From the NCBI RefSeq assembly GCF_025860405.1, contig NZ_CP063785.1:434001-498000 (forward strand): 64,000 nt of DNA. Direction: 5' to 3'. This document shows, piece by piece, positions 1 to 8,945 of the stretch. Positions within the stretch are counted from its first letter, which is position 1. Every line of letters starts with the position of its first letter. Both the position numbers and the translations under genes were made by a program. This stretch comes from Tolypothrix sp. PCC 7712. GTDB taxonomy: Bacteria > Cyanobacteriota > Cyanobacteriia > Cyanobacteriales > Nostocaceae. A model generated the notes under the pieces. It had not been told where the DNA came from and searched no databases. It saw only the letters and a program-made list of their open reading frames with translations.

Positions 1-115
1 AGTTTTTTATAACTTAAGAAGACACTAACTATTTAATGTGTAAATATTGTTATGATTTCAGAAATTAGAGTAACTGAACTAAATCACTTGATTTAGTCAG
101 CGAAGCACTCTTAAA

Positions 116-121
116 AGGAGG
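116..121 (+). promoter_or_regulatory. Ribosome binding site deciding the metK start
   Basis: AGGAGG, a perfect Shine-Dalgarno core. Its spacing is 1 nt to ATG 123 and 7 nt to TTG 129, so it favours the TTG start. Confidence 0.7.
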
Positions 122-128
122 AATGCCT

Positions 129-1403
129 TTGTCTCGTCGATATTTATTTACCTCCGAGTCAGTTACCGAAGGACATCCAGATAAAATCTGCGATCAGATT
201 TCTGATACGATTCTGGATGCATTACTGGCACAAGACCCCACTAGTCGTGTGGCGGCTGAGGTAGTTGTTAATACTGGCTTAGTGCTGATTACTGGAGAAA
301 TCACCACTAAAGCCAATGTCAATTATGTCAATCTGGCTCGCCAAAAAATTGCGGAAATTGGTTATACCAATGCCGATAATGGCTTTTCAGCAAATAGTAC
401 CAGTGTATTGGTAGCATTAGACGAGCAATCACCTGACATTGCCCAAGGTGTGAACACTGCTCACGAAACCCGCGAACAGGATAGTGAAGAACTATTCGAC
501 AGCATCGGTGCAGGTGATCAAGGAATCATGTTTGGTTTTGCTTGTAACGAAACACCAGAACTGGTGCCTTTACCGATTTGTCTTGCTCATCGCATTGCTC
601 GCCGCCTAGCAGCAGTTCGCAAAACAGGTGATTTATCTTACCTACGTCCCGACGGTAAAACCCAAGTTACTGTAATTTATGAAGATGGACGACCAGTAGG
701 TATAGATACGATCCTGATTTCCACCCAACATACAGCCACTATTGGGGAAATCACTGATGAAGAAGCAGTCCAAGCCAAGATTAAACAAGACCTCTGGACA
801 GCGGTAGTGGAACCTGTGTTTGGTGACATTGACATCAAGCCAGATTCACAGACACGCTTTTTAGTCAACCCCACCGGCAAATTTGTGATTGGTGGCCCTC
901 AAGGCGACTCCGGTTTGACAGGACGGAAAATCATCGTTGACACCTACGGTGGTTATTCTCGACATGGAGGCGGTGCTTTCTCTGGTAAAGACCCCACCAA
1001 AGTAGACCGTTCTGCAGCTTATGCAGCTCGCTATGTAGCGAAAAACATTGTTGCTGCTGAGTTAGCAGAAAAATGTGAGGTACAGCTCAGTTATGCCATT
1101 GGCGTAGCTCGTCCTGTGAGCATTTTTCTAGACACCTTTGGGACTGGCAAAGTCGATGACAGTATCTTGTTGGAATTAGTCAAAAAGCATTTTGAACTAC
1201 GTCCTGCAGGAATTATCCATGCCTTTAATTTACGCAACCTACCAAATGAAAGAGGCGGACGTTTTTATCAGGACGTCGCGGCTTACGGTCATTTTGGGCG
1301 GAATGATTTAGACCTACCTTGGGAACGTACCGACAAGTCCGACTTGTTAAAGCAAGCTGTTAATGAGTCACTGACAGCCGCGATCGCCCAAGCACTGAAG
1401 TAA
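129..1403 (+). CDS. metK: S-adenosylmethionine synthetase
   Basis: Makes S-adenosylmethionine from methionine and ATP in the cytoplasm, the methyl donor for methylation throughout the cell. The N-terminal [12 protein letters not shown] motif, the [14 protein letters not shown]-binding loop around residues 130-140 and the [15 protein letters not shown] segment are all present, and the length (424 aa) is normal for bacterial MetK. An ATG lies at 123, but the strong AGGAGG at 116-121 is only one base from it and seven bases from the TTG at 129. TTG also gives the usual family N-terminus (M)[14 protein letters not shown], so I prefer TTG 129. The gene stands alone and is followed by a good intrinsic terminator. 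Identification is very secure; only the start is open. Confidence 0.97.
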   Translation: MSRRYLFTSESVTEGHPDKICDQISDTILDALLAQDPTSRVAAEVVVNTGLVLITGEITTKANVNYVNLARQKIAEIGYTNADNGFSANSTSVLVALDEQSPDIAQGVNTAHETREQDSEELFDSIGAGDQGIMFGFACNETPELVPLPICLAHRIARRLAAVRKTGDLSYLRPDGKTQVTVIYEDGRPVGIDTILISTQHTATIGEITDEEAVQAKIKQDLWTAVVEPVFGDIDIKPDSQTRFLVNPTGKFVIGGPQGDSGLTGRKIIVDTYGGYSRHGGGAFSGKDPTKVDRSAAYAARYVAKNIVAAELAEKCEVQLSYAIGVARPVSIFLDTFGTGKVDDSILLELVKKHFELRPAGIIHAFNLRNLPNERGGRFYQDVAAYGHFGRNDLDLPWERTDKSDLLKQAVNESLTAAIAQALK

Positions 1404-1436
1404 ACTGGTGTAATATTCCAGAAAATTACTGAATTG

Positions 1437-1480
1437 AGGGGTATGAGTAAATTTTACGGGTTTACTCATACCCCTTTGTT
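1437..1480 (+). terminator. Intrinsic terminator of metK
   Basis: A perfect 15-bp stem (1437-1451 with 1461-1475, AGGGGTATGAGTAAA and its complement), a 9-nt loop and a T-rich tail, starting 33 bp after the metK stop codon. Confidence 0.85.
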
Positions 1481-1482
1481 GT

Positions 1483-1720
1483 TGGGGATTGGGGATTGGG
1501 GATTGGGGATTGGGGATTGGGGAACTCGGGGCCCCCTCTGGGGATAAGGGGTAATGGGGATTGGGGAGATGAGGAGATAAGGAGATAAGGGGATTGGGGA
1601 ACTCGGGGCCCCCTCTGGGGATAAGGGGTAATGGGGATTGGGGAACTCGGGGCCCCCTCTGGGGATAAGGGGTAATGGGGATTGGGGAGATGAGGAGATA
1701 AGGGGATAAGGAAAATAACT
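1483..1720. repeat. G-rich tandem repeats with a 44-bp unit
   Basis: The block opens with several GGGGATT heptamers. A 44-bp unit starting AACTCGGGGCCCC follows at 1523-1566, 1600-1643 and 1644-1687, the last two directly in tandem. GATGAGGAGATAAGG-type repeats lie between and after the copies. Open frames across this block are low-complexity and not genes. The rest of the 1404-2233 gap holds the metK terminator, an ACTCAGCACTCAGCAC-type dispersed repeat at about 1730-1748, and the 5' region of the histidine kinase, in which I see no clear promoter. Confidence 0.8.
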
Positions 1721-2236
1721 TTTAACTCCTGACTCAGCACTCAGCACTTCCCCATGCCCCATCTTGGAGAATCCATAAAATTGATGATAAGATTGGAAAA
1801 CAGTTAGCCTGCCAAAAAAGAGCAGTGGTTTTGATACTTTTTGGTGTAGGAAGCTGGTTTAAAATGCTTTATCCATGTTGATGGAAGCTAATTGAACGCA
1901 GAAGCAGGGTAAATTAGTTGCTGATATGCCGACTCAAGATAGCTGTAATCAACTCTTGTCGCAGTCAATCAATGGCAAAAATACGCTTAGAGGAGTGGAT
2001 TTTCTTGAGGGAAACGCTTTTGGTAGTAAAAGCGATTTTTGATGACGTTATTTTTGATATCTATAAGTCATAGAAAAATAACTTAAATATAATAAAGGTC
2101 ATGCCGATTATCTAATGAGCTATAATTTGCTCTTGTCATAAAAAAAAGATAATTAAAGTGTTAATCACTAGTCAAATTGCTAGGAAAAATAGAGCTAATG
2201 TGATGATTTTTACAGGAGGGTAAGGAGATTTGAGTG

Positions 2237-3961
2237 ATGCAAACTCAAAAGCCAGCCCCTGTTGAGAGCAGTAAAGAAAGCAAAACAGTGCCAGGTGAAG
2301 AGTCATATACAGACGAACTCCCGACTATTGAATTTCCTTCAAGAGGGAAACTCAAGGCTAGTTCCTGGCGCATACATCAAAAAATTGGCTACGGATATTT
2401 TGTAGCGATTGGGATTGGCTTTTTTGGCTCACTCACAGGTTTAGTAATCGCTAATCATTATCGGGGAAGAGAAATTAGGCAACTTAACCAAGCTCATGAG
2501 CAAGGACAACTACTGACCAATTATAAAGATGCAGTCATTGGGGCACAATTATATAGTTCTAACTTAGTTGCAGTTTTGGAAGATCCCCACAGGCTGCAAA
2601 CGAAAAAAGCTGAATTTCTCAGAAGTGTAGAGAAAGCCAAGCACTTAGAACCACAAATTACTGGTTTTATTGAGAAAAAGCCGAAAACATTAGCAGCAAC
2701 AAGTTCTACTCTAGAGACTTTATTGCAGAATTACGCCATTAATTTAGAGTCTTATGTTAACCAGATAGAGCCTGTATTGCGGGAAATTGACAGGAAAAAC
2801 GTGCAGAAGCAGGAGCTGGACTCAGTCAGAGAGCGATTGCTAGCAATTATGCGCGGTGACACTGCAATACAGCTAGAGCAGTTGTCCCAAACACTGACTA
2901 ACATTTTAGAAAATGCTGAAATCAAAGAAGATGAAAGGACACTAGCTGTAGAGCAAGCAAAAGGAGTTGAGAGACTGATCGTGATTGTGAGTATGCTGGT
3001 TTCAGTGGCGATCGCAGCTATTGTAGCTTGGCGGACTAGCCGCGCGATCGCAGAACCAGTCATTACTGTCACTCAAGTTGCTGAACAGGTAGCTCGTAAA
3101 TCGAATTTCGATTTACGAGCGCCAATAACCACAGAAGATGAAATTGGCTTATTAGCTAAATCTTTAAATCGTCTAATTGAGCGCGTATCTGAGCGAACGA
3201 AAGAACTGCAACAAGCCAAAGAATTAGCTGAAGCGGCTAGTAAGGCAAAAAGCATTTTTCTTGCGAATGTGAGTCATGAATTGCGTACACCATTAAATGC
3301 AGTAATTGGCTTAAGTCAACTGCTACAAGATGATGCTACAGATTTAAGTTTATCGGGAGACTTTATCACCGACCTAGAAACAATTAATGCTGCTGGTAGA
3401 CATTTATTAGAACTAATAAATGACATCCTCGACTTATCTAAAATTGAAGCGGGGAAAATGACTCTTTACCCAGAGACATTTGAAATTGCCACACTAATTA
3501 ATAATGTCGTGCTGACAGTTAGACCTGCTGTTGAGAAAAACGGCAATATTCTAGAAGTAGATTATGACGATAAACTGGGTACCATGTATGCCGATCAAAC
3601 TAGGATGCGGCAAGTGTTGTTAAATTTGTTGAGTAATGCTGCCAAATTTACCACCAATGGTAAGGTCACATTAACAGTTAAAAGTGAAAAAGATGACTTT
3701 GTCCCCGAAGCTCCTTTTGGTTTCATTACTTTTACTGTGAGCGACACAGGAATTGGGATGTCCCAAACTCAACAAAAGCAGTTATTTCAACCCTTTATTC
3801 AAGGTGATACATCAACTACGAAAAAGTATGGTGGTACTGGTTTAGGGTTAGCAATTAGCCGCCATTTTTGCCAAATGATGGGCGGAGAAATTACTGTTAA
3901 AAGTCAGTTAGGGATGGGTTCTACTTTTACTGTACGCTTACCTTTAACTGTACAAGACTAA
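2237..3961 (+). CDS. Membrane sensor histidine kinase (HAMP-HisKA-HATPase)
   Basis: A two-component sensor kinase in the inner membrane. It has a short cytoplasmic N-terminus, a first membrane helix (about residues 53-74), an extracytoplasmic helical sensor of about 170 residues, a second helix (about 248-266), a HAMP region and linker, then HisKA with the H-box SHELRTPLN (phospho-accepting His about residue 347), an N-box around 464 (LLSNAAKF) and a G2 box GGTGLGLAI near 535. It has no receiver domain, and no response regulator gene is adjacent, so its partner is encoded elsewhere. GGAG at 2224-2227 serves ATG 2237 (9 nt); GTG 2234 is also possible. The signal sensed cannot be told from the sequence. 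Confidence 0.9.
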   Translation: MQTQKPAPVESSKESKTVPGEESYTDELPTIEFPSRGKLKASSWRIHQKIGYGYFVAIGIGFFGSLTGLVIANHYRGREIRQLNQAHEQGQLLTNYKDAVIGAQLYSSNLVAVLEDPHRLQTKKAEFLRSVEKAKHLEPQITGFIEKKPKTLAATSSTLETLLQNYAINLESYVNQIEPVLREIDRKNVQKQELDSVRERLLAIMRGDTAIQLEQLSQTLTNILENAEIKEDERTLAVEQAKGVERLIVIVSMLVSVAIAAIVAWRTSRAIAEPVITVTQVAEQVARKSNFDLRAPITTEDEIGLLAKSLNRLIERVSERTKELQQAKELAEAASKAKSIFLANVSHELRTPLNAVIGLSQLLQDDATDLSLSGDFITDLETINAAGRHLLELINDILDLSKIEAGKMTLYPETFEIATLINNVVLTVRPAVEKNGNILEVDYDDKLGTMYADQTRMRQVLLNLLSNAAKFTTNGKVTLTVKSEKDDFVPEAPFGFITFTVSDTGIGMSQTQQKQLFQPFIQGDTSTTKKYGGTGLGLAISRHFCQMMGGEITVKSQLGMGSTFTVRLPLTVQD

Positions 3962-4009
3962 GTGAAATTGAGATGGGTAAATGCGTAGTGGATTATCTTA
4001 GAAATCGCC

Positions 4010-4289
4010 TCAATCATCATTAGATTCCGAAAAAAGCGATTTCAAATTGCGATATCCGCTTACTGCACGCACGATTTCTATTCCGTCAGTAATCACACGG
4101 TAAAGAATAATATAATGGTTCTATATCAGCATAACTGCGTCCCATATTGGGATATTTGGCTAAATTTTTGCACTTTTCTGCAAAAGAATTGACAAAGCGA
4201 TCGCCTGCATCTAAATTACGACTAGCAAAATAATCAGCAATCTCATCTAAATCTTGAATAGCTGCAGGAGAAATTATATAGTTACTCAT
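4010..4289 (-). pseudogene. ParE/RelE-family toxin gene broken by a frameshift
   Basis: The open reading frame starting at 4289 encodes a normal ParE-type N-terminus (ISPAAIQDLDEIADYF, then NMGRSYADIEP) but stops after 67 codons at 4086. The family is usually 90-100 aa. In the next frame downstream the DNA still encodes a convincing ParE C-terminus: YIILYRVITDGIEIV, then RAVSGYRNLKSLF, ending at TGA 4010-4012. The few residues normally between the two parts are missing, and a TAG closes the second frame upstream, so a small out-of-frame deletion near 4105-4125 best explains it. Its start overlaps the antitoxin stop by 4 bp, the usual TA layout. The toxin is probably inactive. Confidence 0.75.
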
Positions 4290-4552
4290 GCTTGGCGATC
4301 GCGAGCTTGATGAAGTTTCTTCCGCAATCTAGCAATCGCAATTTCCCCGTCTATTCCTTCTCCTTGATCAAGCTGTGCTATGCCAATTGCTACTTTTTGA
4401 CGGGTTTCTTCTACCCATTTTTCATAATGCTTGTCTCTTGCTTCTAGCAGTTGTAACGCTTCAACAATTACCTCATATGCAGTTGCATATTTACCTGTTT
4501 CTAACTTACCTTGAATAAATTTTTCTTCTTCTGGTTTTAGGTTGATATTCAT
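4286..4552 (-). CDS. ParD-like type II antitoxin
   Basis: A small ribbon-helix-helix type antitoxin of the ParD/CopG group. The N-terminus MNINLKPEEEKFIQGKLETG, then GKYATAYEVIVEAL and LLEARD, is typical: a DNA-binding RHH at the front and a toxin-binding acidic and helical tail. The frame is open for 20 more codons to 4612, but the family N-terminus starts at the ATG at 4552 (88 aa). Its stop overlaps the toxin start (ATGA). Since the toxin gene is frameshifted, this may now be an orphan antitoxin that only autoregulates. RHH family assignment is by pattern, moderately sure. Confidence 0.75.
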   Translation of the reverse strand: MNINLKPEEEKFIQGKLETGKYATAYEVIVEALQLLEARDKHYEKWVEETRQKVAIGIAQLDQGEGIDGEIAIARLRKKLHQARDRQA

Positions 4553-4863
4553 AAGTGGAAATTTTACTTTTTCTGTTATTATATCTATCTCTCTACTTCC
4601 CTGTGACACCATAGATGTAAACTGGATTCTGGCAGTTAAACCCCAGTATTAAAATTCCCCAAAGCTTTGGAGCCAGTTACGAGCAGTTTCAAGCACTTGC
4701 AAGTGTAAATCGTGACTTAAGGCGGGAAAGAATAGCAGAGTAAGATTTTTATACGGAAATTCAGCAAAGTCAAATTGAGATATTTGAATAGCCTAGAATA
4801 ATATGCGTTGAGTACGATACTCTCAAAATAAGCAATTCTCTGCCCAGTCGCTTTGGCTTATCC

Positions 4864-7185
4864 ATGACCACAACTATTGACTTTCTCAGCCATCTTAACC
4901 CCAGCCAACGTCAAGCCGTAGAACATTACTGCGGCCCGCTGCTAGTTGTGGCTGGTGCAGGTTCCGGTAAAACACGCGCGTTGACTTATCGGATTGCTAA
5001 CCTGATTCTGAAACATCGTGTAGCTCCCGAAAATATTTTAGCGGTGACTTTTACGAATAAAGCCGCTAGGGAGATGAAAGAAAGGATTCAAAAGCTGTTT
5101 GCGGAAGAAGAAGCAATTAAACAACACGGAACTAGGTTTGATTTATTGACGGAATATCAACAGACGCAACTGCGATCGCAAGTTTACCGTGAAACCATTA
5201 AAGATTTATGGTGCGGTACTTTTCACAGTCTGTTTTCTCGCATTCTCCGATTTGATATTGAGAAGTACCAAGACGAAAAAGGTCGGCGATGGAATAAAAA
5301 TTTCTCTATTTTTGATGAATCTGACGCTCAAAGTTTAGTTAAAGATATTGTTACAAAACAGCTAAATTTAGACGATAAGAAATTTGACCATCGTTCGGTA
5401 CGCTATGCAATTAGTAACGCGAAGAACCAAGGGTTATCACCACAACAATTTGAACAGGAACAACCAAATTATCGCGGAAGGGTAATTGCTCAAGTTTATA
5501 ATTCCTATCAAGATAGGTTGGCACAAAATAACGCCCTTGATTTTGATGACTTAATTCTGATTCCTACCAGGCTATTTCAGCAAAACGAACAGGTATTAGG
5601 TTATTGGCATCGTAAATTCTGCCATATTTTAGTTGATGAATATCAAGATACCAACCGCACTCAGTATGACTTAATTCGCTTGTTGGTTACTAATGGCGAA
5701 GATAGAAAGAGTGAATGGAATTGGCAAAATCGCTCAGTGTTTGTTGTCGGTGATGCTGACCAGTCAATTTACTCTTTTAGAATGGCAGACTTTACCATAT
5801 TGCTAGAGTTTCAGAATGATTTTGGTGATGGGTTACCAGATGCAGATACCAGAACAATGGTGAAATTAGAAGAAAACTATCGCTCTTGTGAAAATATTCT
5901 GCAAGCGGCTAATGAACTGATTGAGAATAATACTCAACGGATTGATAAAGTTCTGAGACCGACGCGGGGCGCAGGTGAGCAAATTTATTGTCACAAAGCA
6001 GATAATGAACTAGATGAAGCCGCGTTTATCATCGATCAAATTCGCTCTTTAGAATATCAAAACCCCGAAATAAACTGGGGCAGTTTTGCCATACTTTATC
6101 GGACAAACGCCCAATCGCGACCTTTTGAAGAACTTTTAGTGAAATATCAAATCCCTTACACAGTTGTGGGGGGAATGAGATTTTACGATCGCAAAGAAAT
6201 TAAAGATGTTATAGCTTATTTAAGAGCGATCGCAAATCCTGCAGATACTGTGAGTTTGTTACGAGTTATCAATACTCCCCGGCGTGGTATCGGTAAAACC
6301 ACAATTGATGCTTTGATTAACGCCTCCCAGCAATTAGGGACAACTCTCTGGGAAATATTGTCAGACGATACTTCAGTTAATACCTTAGCGGGACGAGGTG
6401 CGAAATCGGTCAAAGGCTTTGCCGAAATGATTAGCCGTTGGCAAGGCGAAATCGGTACCATGCCAGCAGCAGAGATTGTTCAAGGTATATTAGAAGACTC
6501 TGGTTATGTGCAAGACTTGCTCAGTCAGGGTACAGACGAATCCCAAGATAGAATCCAAAACGTCCAAGAACTTTACAACGCTGTATTGCAATTCCAAGAA
6601 GAAAACGAAGATGCTACCCTACAAGGATTTTTGCAAAGTACTGCCCTGAGTTCCGATTTAGATAATTTAAAAGAAGGCAAAACAGCAGTTTCTTTGATGA
6701 CTTTGCACGCTTCTAAAGGGTTAGAATTTCCCGTAGTCTTTTTGGTGGGATTGGAACAGGGACTATTCCCTGGCTACCGTTCCCTCAGCGATCCTGCATC
6801 TTTAGAAGAAGAACGCCGCCTGTGTTATGTGGGAATTACCCGCGCCCAAGAGAGGTTATATTTATCACACGCTCGTGAACGCAGGCTTTACGGTTCGCGT
6901 GAACCTGCAGTGCGATCGCAATTTTTGGACGAATTACCAGAAGAATTATTAGCTAATGGTCGCAGAGGTCGTCAAAACTATACTAAACCCTCTGTTGCTA
7001 CCAATGGTAATGGTAAACAGAATTGGCAAGTAGGCGATCGCGTTTTACATAAATCTTTTGGAGTGGGTGAAATCACCCATGTATTTGGGGATGGGCACAA
7101 GCTTTCTGTAGCTATTAAATTTGCGAATTTGGGACAAAAAATTATTGACCCCAGAGTAGCGCAGTTACAAAAAGTAGATGATTGA
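4864..7185 (+). CDS. pcrA: ATP-dependent DNA helicase PcrA/UvrD
   Basis: A superfamily 1A 3'-5' DNA helicase acting in repair and in removing stalled replication and recombination intermediates. Q-motif LNPSQRQAV at 11-19, Walker A AGAGSGKT at 30-37, Walker B VDEYQDTN near 257, VVGDADQSIYSFRMAD (motif III), ENYRS (motif IV), TLHASKGLEFP (motif V) and YVGITRAQERL (motif VI) are all present. The C-terminus carries the PcrA-type Tudor-like domain (VGDRVLHKSFGVGEITHV) that binds RNA polymerase in other bacteria. At 773 aa it is full length. A short palindrome (TTGAGTA/TACTC) lies about 40-55 bp upstream. The gene is monocistronic. Confidence 0.96.
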   Translation: MTTTIDFLSHLNPSQRQAVEHYCGPLLVVAGAGSGKTRALTYRIANLILKHRVAPENILAVTFTNKAAREMKERIQKLFAEEEAIKQHGTRFDLLTEYQQTQLRSQVYRETIKDLWCGTFHSLFSRILRFDIEKYQDEKGRRWNKNFSIFDESDAQSLVKDIVTKQLNLDDKKFDHRSVRYAISNAKNQGLSPQQFEQEQPNYRGRVIAQVYNSYQDRLAQNNALDFDDLILIPTRLFQQNEQVLGYWHRKFCHILVDEYQDTNRTQYDLIRLLVTNGEDRKSEWNWQNRSVFVVGDADQSIYSFRMADFTILLEFQNDFGDGLPDADTRTMVKLEENYRSCENILQAANELIENNTQRIDKVLRPTRGAGEQIYCHKADNELDEAAFIIDQIRSLEYQNPEINWGSFAILYRTNAQSRPFEELLVKYQIPYTVVGGMRFYDRKEIKDVIAYLRAIANPADTVSLLRVINTPRRGIGKTTIDALINASQQLGTTLWEILSDDTSVNTLAGRGAKSVKGFAEMISRWQGEIGTMPAAEIVQGILEDSGYVQDLLSQGTDESQDRIQNVQELYNAVLQFQEENEDATLQGFLQSTALSSDLDNLKEGKTAVSLMTLHASKGLEFPVVFLVGLEQGLFPGYRSLSDPASLEEERRLCYVGITRAQERLYLSHARERRLYGSREPAVRSQFLDELPEELLANGRRGRQNYTKPSVATNGNGKQNWQVGDRVLHKSFGVGEITHVFGDGHKLSVAIKFANLGQKIIDPRVAQLQKVDD

Positions 7186-7332
7186 TCCTCTCTGAACTAA
7201 AACCTACAGAGATTCTTGGTTTCACAAATCTAATTAGATTTACTTAATGAATAGTCTCTAAAGTAATGTGACGAATGAGGCCAAGACAGCTTATAGATAT
7301 GCTTTTAGCGCGCATATCTAGAGTAAGGTTAT

Positions 7333-7359
7333 ACCAAATCAAATGATGTTTGATTTGGT
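7333..7359. repeat. Perfect 11-bp hairpin downstream of pcrA
   Basis: ACCAAATCAAA, loop TGATG, TTTGATTTGGT. No T tract follows immediately and it is 148 bp after the pcrA stop, so it is either a weak terminator or a dispersed palindrome. Confidence 0.6.
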
Positions 7360-7456
7360 GTAAAATTGCTGCTCCCGAAATCGCTAATAGACACCGATGT
7401 GTCCTTTTATAGCCATTAGTTGAACCCACAATGAACCCGTTTTTACTAAGACACGG

Positions 7457-7823
7457 TAGTGGACTGACACAGCTAATTTGGTGCAATAGCAAAAATTCAT
7501 TTCATCCGCATACCCTGCGGGTTCGCTGAAAGCGTTCTCGTAAGAGTAGCCGATGCGCGTCTATGAGACCTCCACAAAAAGAAATGCCCAATTGTCATTG
7601 CGAATGTAGCGTTCGCGTAGCGTCCCGTTCGCGTAGCGTCTCCGTCAGGAGAAGGGAAGCGAAATGAAGCAACCGCAAAATATTGGGATTGCTTCACTAC
7701 ACTCCGTTTCGCTCGCAATGACAGCTTTTGGATCAATCATTCTGTGGAGTTCTCTATATCGGCGTTTATCTGCGGTTCATTTCATCAAATCTAATGCCTC
7801 ATTTTAAGCGTGTCAGTCCAGTA
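7457..7823. mobile_element. Candidate MITE-like element with terminal inverted repeats
   Basis: The left end TAGTGGACTGACAC (7457-7470) and the right end, read inward, TACTGGACTGACAC (rc of 7810-7823) match at 13 of 14 positions. Weaker similarity continues inward (AGCTAATTTGG versus GCTTAAAATG). Both ends begin with TA, as expected of IS630/Tc1-mariner-type TA duplication. The 367-bp interior has no transposase; it carries GTTCGCGTAGCGT-type dispersed repeats (7600-7660). The element fills most of the gene-free stretch 7186-7852. Confidence 0.5.
7600..7660. repeat. GCGTTCGCGTAGCGT-type dispersed repeat
   Basis: Near-tandem copies of GTTCGCGTAGCGT and a TCTCCGTCAGGAGA palindrome. Related motifs recur at 9951-9985, 32709-32735 and 48539-48570. 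They are GC-rich against the local background and typical of repeats scattered in Nostocales genomes. Confidence 0.6.
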
Positions 7824-7852
7824 GGCGACAATCTGTTTAGTGCAGATATCTC

Positions 7853-8188
7853 TTAAACTTGTTCTTCCTCACTGATGAGCCGATCTAAGCGATCATTAGC
7901 ATCTTTTGCTAATCGTAACCAAGGCACACTAGAGACAATCCCTTCTACGATTGTGATTGATCCCTCTGGCAAATTTCCTGAAAGTGACAATCCAACACCA
8001 ACTAAGCTCACAATACCGCACATTGCACTCATCACCCAGGCTAAGTTAAAGCTCCATCTAGCCTGCCGCAAACGCTCTTGAGTCACATTCATTTTAGTTT
8101 TGATTTGCTGGCTGGAGTTGGAATCAGTCAAAGAAACTGAAATTTGAGTACTGCTTGACAATTGTTTTTGGTTGTTGTTCGATATCAT
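7853..8188 (-). CDS. TRADD-N-associated membrane domain protein (stand-alone)
   Basis: A 111-aa protein. After a Ser/Gln/Asn-rich N-terminus of about 38 residues comes ERLRQARWSFNLAW, two hydrophobic segments (about 48-70 and 74-90, with VGVGLSLSGNLPEG between) and a conserved end LRLAKDANDRLDRL. From memory this is the cyanobacterial TRADD-N-associated two-helix membrane domain, found next to or fused with NLR/conflict modules in cyanobacteria. Here it is alone: no NTPase, TIR or TRADD-N partner is adjacent. It sits between a candidate MITE and a pair of strong hairpins. Family recognition is moderately sure; function unknown. Confidence 0.6.
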   Translation of the reverse strand: MISNNNQKQLSSSTQISVSLTDSNSSQQIKTKMNVTQERLRQARWSFNLAWVMSAMCGIVSLVGVGLSLSGNLPEGSITIVEGIVSSVPWLRLAKDANDRLDRLISEEEQV

Positions 8189-8226
8189 GGTGTTAATTCC
8201 TTGAAATGAGATTCATGACAAAATTT

Positions 8227-8316
8227 GCTAGTACTGACCGTGAATCAGTACTAGCGGATATGAGTGAGTCCAAGTGTTACCCAGTACTGACCGTGAATCA
8301 GTACTGGGTAACACTT
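8227..8316. repeat. Two related perfect hairpins with identical loop
   Basis: Hairpin 1 is at 8227-8255: an 11-bp stem GCTAGTACTGA with loop CCGTGAA. Hairpin 2 is at 8272-8316: a perfect 19-bp stem ending in CAGTACTGA with the same loop CCGTGAA. The shared core is AGTACTGA-CCGTGAA-TCAGTACT. They lie 39-128 bp upstream of the TRADD-N-associated gene on its 5' side. The rest of the stretch 8317-8945 shows no gene or recognisable RNA. Confidence 0.85.
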
Positions 8317-8945
8317 ATATCACTTTGAAGTAGGGAACAACTTTTAAAGTGAGGAGTACTGTTAGCTATCAATTGACCAAAAACTAGATGAAGCGTGGTT
8401 TCTAAGATAACAGTACAATCTTTACCTGTTGGCAATACCTATGCATTGCGTTGTGAGGCGAGTTTGTCGGGGCGTGAAATGGAACTCGTAATATCTTAAC
8501 GGACATAGCTTAAACCCTGAATACTAGGTAGAAATGATGTCTGATGCTGCTGATGAGTTGGGTAGATGTGTTTTTAAGCTAATTTGACGATTTTTGGCTA
8601 AGGATTTGACCTCCATAAAAGTACATTTGTTCCAAGGTTCTAATTAGAACATCATACGTCTCACAATTCCTCAACCTCATATTGTCATCATTTTACACGC
8701 TTATTCAGTAAAATCATCTAGTTTAGGAATTAAAATGAAATATATAAAAACTTTGCGTGGTAGCCATAAAATCTTCTCATACAAAGGTTTTTGGCTAAAT
8801 TGGCTGTAATTCAAATAGTTTAGAGTACTAACTATCTTCCGCGAAATTACTTAATTTCGCAAAATTTTTTAATTCTAGTTAATCACTTGTAAAAGTGATT
8901 TTTAATAAATATTGCAAGTACTTCATCTAAATTAAGCTGCTCATC

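Noticed and set aside
1462..1762. Two overlapping minus-strand open frames of 92 and 98 codons
   Set aside because: They read through G-rich tandem repeats and encode only Pro/Ser/Leu-rich periodic peptides.
4808..4826. Palindrome TTGAGTACGATACTCTCAA upstream of pcrA as a LexA box
   Set aside because: The second half does not fit DGTWCB, so it is not a LexA site by the known consensus; other operator roles are open.
7244..7736. Open frames of about 80 codons on the minus strand
   Set aside because: They cross hairpins and dispersed repeats, have no ribosome binding site and resemble no protein I know; more likely repeat DNA.
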